This document shows positions 62,478-64,000 of a stretch of DNA of 64,000 nucleotides, piece by piece (position 1 is the first letter of the stretch; each line of letters opens with the position of its first letter). The stretch is from Hyperoodon ampullatus (lineage: Eukaryota; Chordata; Mammalia; Artiodactyla; Ziphiidae), in NCBI GenBank assembly GCA_949752795.1, contig CATKHW010000060.1, positions 248,001-312,000 on the forward strand. Direction: 5' to 3'. The position numbers and the translations under genes were made by a program. The notes under the pieces were generated by a model. That model worked only from the letters and a program-made list of their open reading frames with translations, had not been told where the DNA came from and made no database searches.

Positions 62478-64000
62478 ATATCCCTCAGCCATGAAATCAA
62501 TGTCATAAGACCAGTAGCAGCAAAATGGGTGGATTCAGGTACGATGATTCTAAGTGAAATAAGTCACACAGAAAAAGAAACTTATCATAAGATATCACTT
62601 ATGAAGATCCTGTAAACATGGCTACACTTGAACTGAGTTAGGAAAGAGAACAGTGTCTCACATTTAGAAAACACTCTTATACCTGCTTAAGGGGGAAGGA
62701 GAGGTGGGGTGATGCATAAAACCAGAGTTTGATATAAGCACAGGTACCGTTCCAAAAACCAACTATGGAATAGACAAGACCTACACCGTCCTCAGCGAAA
62801 GGGACTCAAAACCCCATATTTCCCGCAGAGGAAAATATCTGACTAGTAAGAATCTTAAAACCTATGTATTGATATGTCTCCGTAAGGGAATCAAGTGTGT
62901 CTAGACTGGCATAAACATGGCAGCGAGAATCAGCTCAAACCCACTATAAAAAGGAATTTCAAAAACAAAACAAAAAAACGGGGAAATTCTTTACAATTCC
63001 TTCAGGGTCTCTGATGAAGGCTGGAATGACCCTATCTACAACGACAGCTGGATGTGGCATAAGGAGGGACACTTGGGACTGAGACGATTGGTGAGATTGG
63101 GTGAGCAAATGCAGACCCTTTAAAGCAATAATGCATGGCACCCATTCCATGGGTCCGAACTCTCCAGGTTGAAGGGAATATTACTACAGCTATAACATGT
63201 GCGGGAAACCTAGAGAACGGACACACTGTGAATACGAAAGGTTTCTAAAACTCAACGCATAGTCCCTCTCCTGGTGCTCCGGTTTGACTTTCCGTCTGCT
63301 TTACTATCAACCTCCCAACTTGGAGAGACAGCCCCTTTAACCTCTTGGTTCGCACAGGTTGCCAATTTGGCAGAGGATGAAAGGGAAGAGGGAGAACCAA
63401 TGAGAGAGTAGCTGTTAGGCATTTGGACGGGCACATATCACTGTAATTTCCCGGCAGGAAGAAGAATTAACCAAATTCTCAGCCACCCACCGGGAACCAG
63501 TATAGGTCCTGAACCAAAATTTTGGACTTGCGGTCAGCTCACCAAAAACGAGTTGAAAAATGGAGCTCAGGGGCACAGCAATTCACAAACTGGCCGAGTA
63601 ATAAAGGACAACTATCGTCCAAAAATCTGTTGAGGGAAGGCAACGAGGCGGACTTGAAAGCGAGGCACAATAGCAGGAAACAGATTTCAAGAGGTACGTT
63701 GGAATCGCCTTTAAAGCACAGGAAGAGGGGCACAACTTCGACAATGATGCACTTGGCCAAAAAGGGCGTATGCGTTTTCTCCTGAATATATTCAGGAGAA
63801 AACGCATACGCCCTTTTTGGCCAAGCAAGCAAGCGGGCAATGCAAATCTGCACTACAAAGAAGTATCACTTCCCACCGGTCAAAAGGGACATCCACAAAA
63901 TGTGTAAGAACAAGAAAGGCAAGACAGGCCCTGGAGAACAGGGAGCCTTGTTATGCTGATGGGCGGGATGTAAATTGCCAACTGCCTCTCTGGAGGAGTG
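62478..64000 (+). repeat. Satellite unit 37 (cut by window end)
   Basis: The first 1,523 bp of a unit, ending inside the relic ORF2. The palindrome at 63752-63825 is perfect. It has GCACAATAG and an ACGGGG end to the A-rich tail. Confidence 0.97.
63518..64000 (+). mobile_element. LINE-1 3' end relic, cut by window end
   Basis: The first ~480 bp of the last L1 relic, including the palindrome at 63752-63825. It breaks off in the segment matching L1 CCACTATGGAGAACAGTATGG. Confidence 0.85.

Larger units (their letters stand above)
1..64000 (+). repeat. Satellite DNA array, 1,739-bp unit, 36.9 copies head to tail
   Basis: Any landmark, for example ATATCCCTCAGCCATG, recurs every 1,739 bp from end to end, always on the same strand. 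Thirty-six complete units and one partial unit fill the window with no gap and no foreign insertion. Neighbouring units differ by scattered substitutions, a few single-base deletions and, in two units, a 60-bp deletion. The unit contains a decayed LINE-1 3' end, a 74-bp palindrome and about 540 bp of unrecognised sequence. As I recall, the common cetacean satellite has this length class and is L1-derived, so this is probably that family in a non-delphinoid whale. The array edges lie outside the window. No coding function is indicated. Confidence 0.99.

Noticed and set aside
1..64000. Hundreds of short open frames of 60-145 codons on both strands
   Set aside because: They recur at the unit period because the DNA repeats, overlap each other in several frames, lack start context and either lie in decayed L1 sequence or show no recognisable domain. 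Only two frames are kept, as ORF2 relics.
1..64000. CRISPR array or prokaryotic repeat system
   Set aside because: The repeats are 1.7 kb and directly adjacent, with no spacers or cas genes, and the unit carries a mammalian L1 end.
1..64000. Active or autonomous LINE-1
   Set aside because: Only the 3' end is present; there is no ORF1, endonuclease or reverse transcriptase domain, and the ORF2 remnant has stops and a frameshift.

Overview
The whole 64 kb window is one uninterrupted tandem satellite array. A unit of 1,739 bp repeats head to tail, always in the same orientation: 36 complete units plus a 1,523-bp piece of a 37th. I found no non-satellite insertion, no single-copy gene, no RNA gene and no CRISPR array. 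The short open frames that recur in every unit are repeat copies of one another, not genes. The unit boundary used here is arbitrary: unit 1 starts at base 1, and every later unit starts at the matching base, ATATCCCTCAGCC. 'Offset' means bases after that start, with the start as 0.

About two thirds of each unit (offset ~1040 through the unit end to offset ~500 of the next) is a heavily decayed, 5'-truncated LINE-1 3' end on the + strand. It comprises the last ~800 bp of ORF2, the 3' UTR and an A-rich tail. Both the ORF2 protein pattern (for example ILSEISHTEKETYHKISL) and the nucleotide order of landmarks match the L1 type of hoofed mammals and whales as I remember it. The remaining ~540 bp (offset 501-1039) is not recognised. 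From memory, a LINE-1-derived satellite with a repeat of about 1.7-1.76 kb is the 'common cetacean satellite', which is shorter (~1.58 kb) in dolphins. The window therefore most likely comes from heterochromatin of a baleen whale or another non-delphinoid cetacean. This is an inference from repeat length and L1 content; no database search was possible.

The most striking structure is a 74-bp inverted repeat with no spacer (37-nt arms) inside the L1 part of each unit. It is perfect in 20 units, perfect over 72 bp in one, carries one or two mismatched pairs in 14, and has lost its right arm through the same 60-bp deletion in two (units 1 and 8). In unit 29 both arms carry matching substitutions, which points to copying between arms.

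The array shows layered local amplification. Units 1-3 resemble 8-10, units 9-10 are almost identical to 11-12, part of 14-15 recurs in 18-19, 20 is almost identical to 21, and part of 26-28 recurs in 29-31. All size changes lie in the left 24 kb (units of 1,679, 1,737 or 1,738 bp), while all 22 complete units from 24220 to 62477 are exactly 1,739 bp. Many of the differences that distinguish units are CpG to TpG or CpA changes, as expected for DNA methylated in the germ line.
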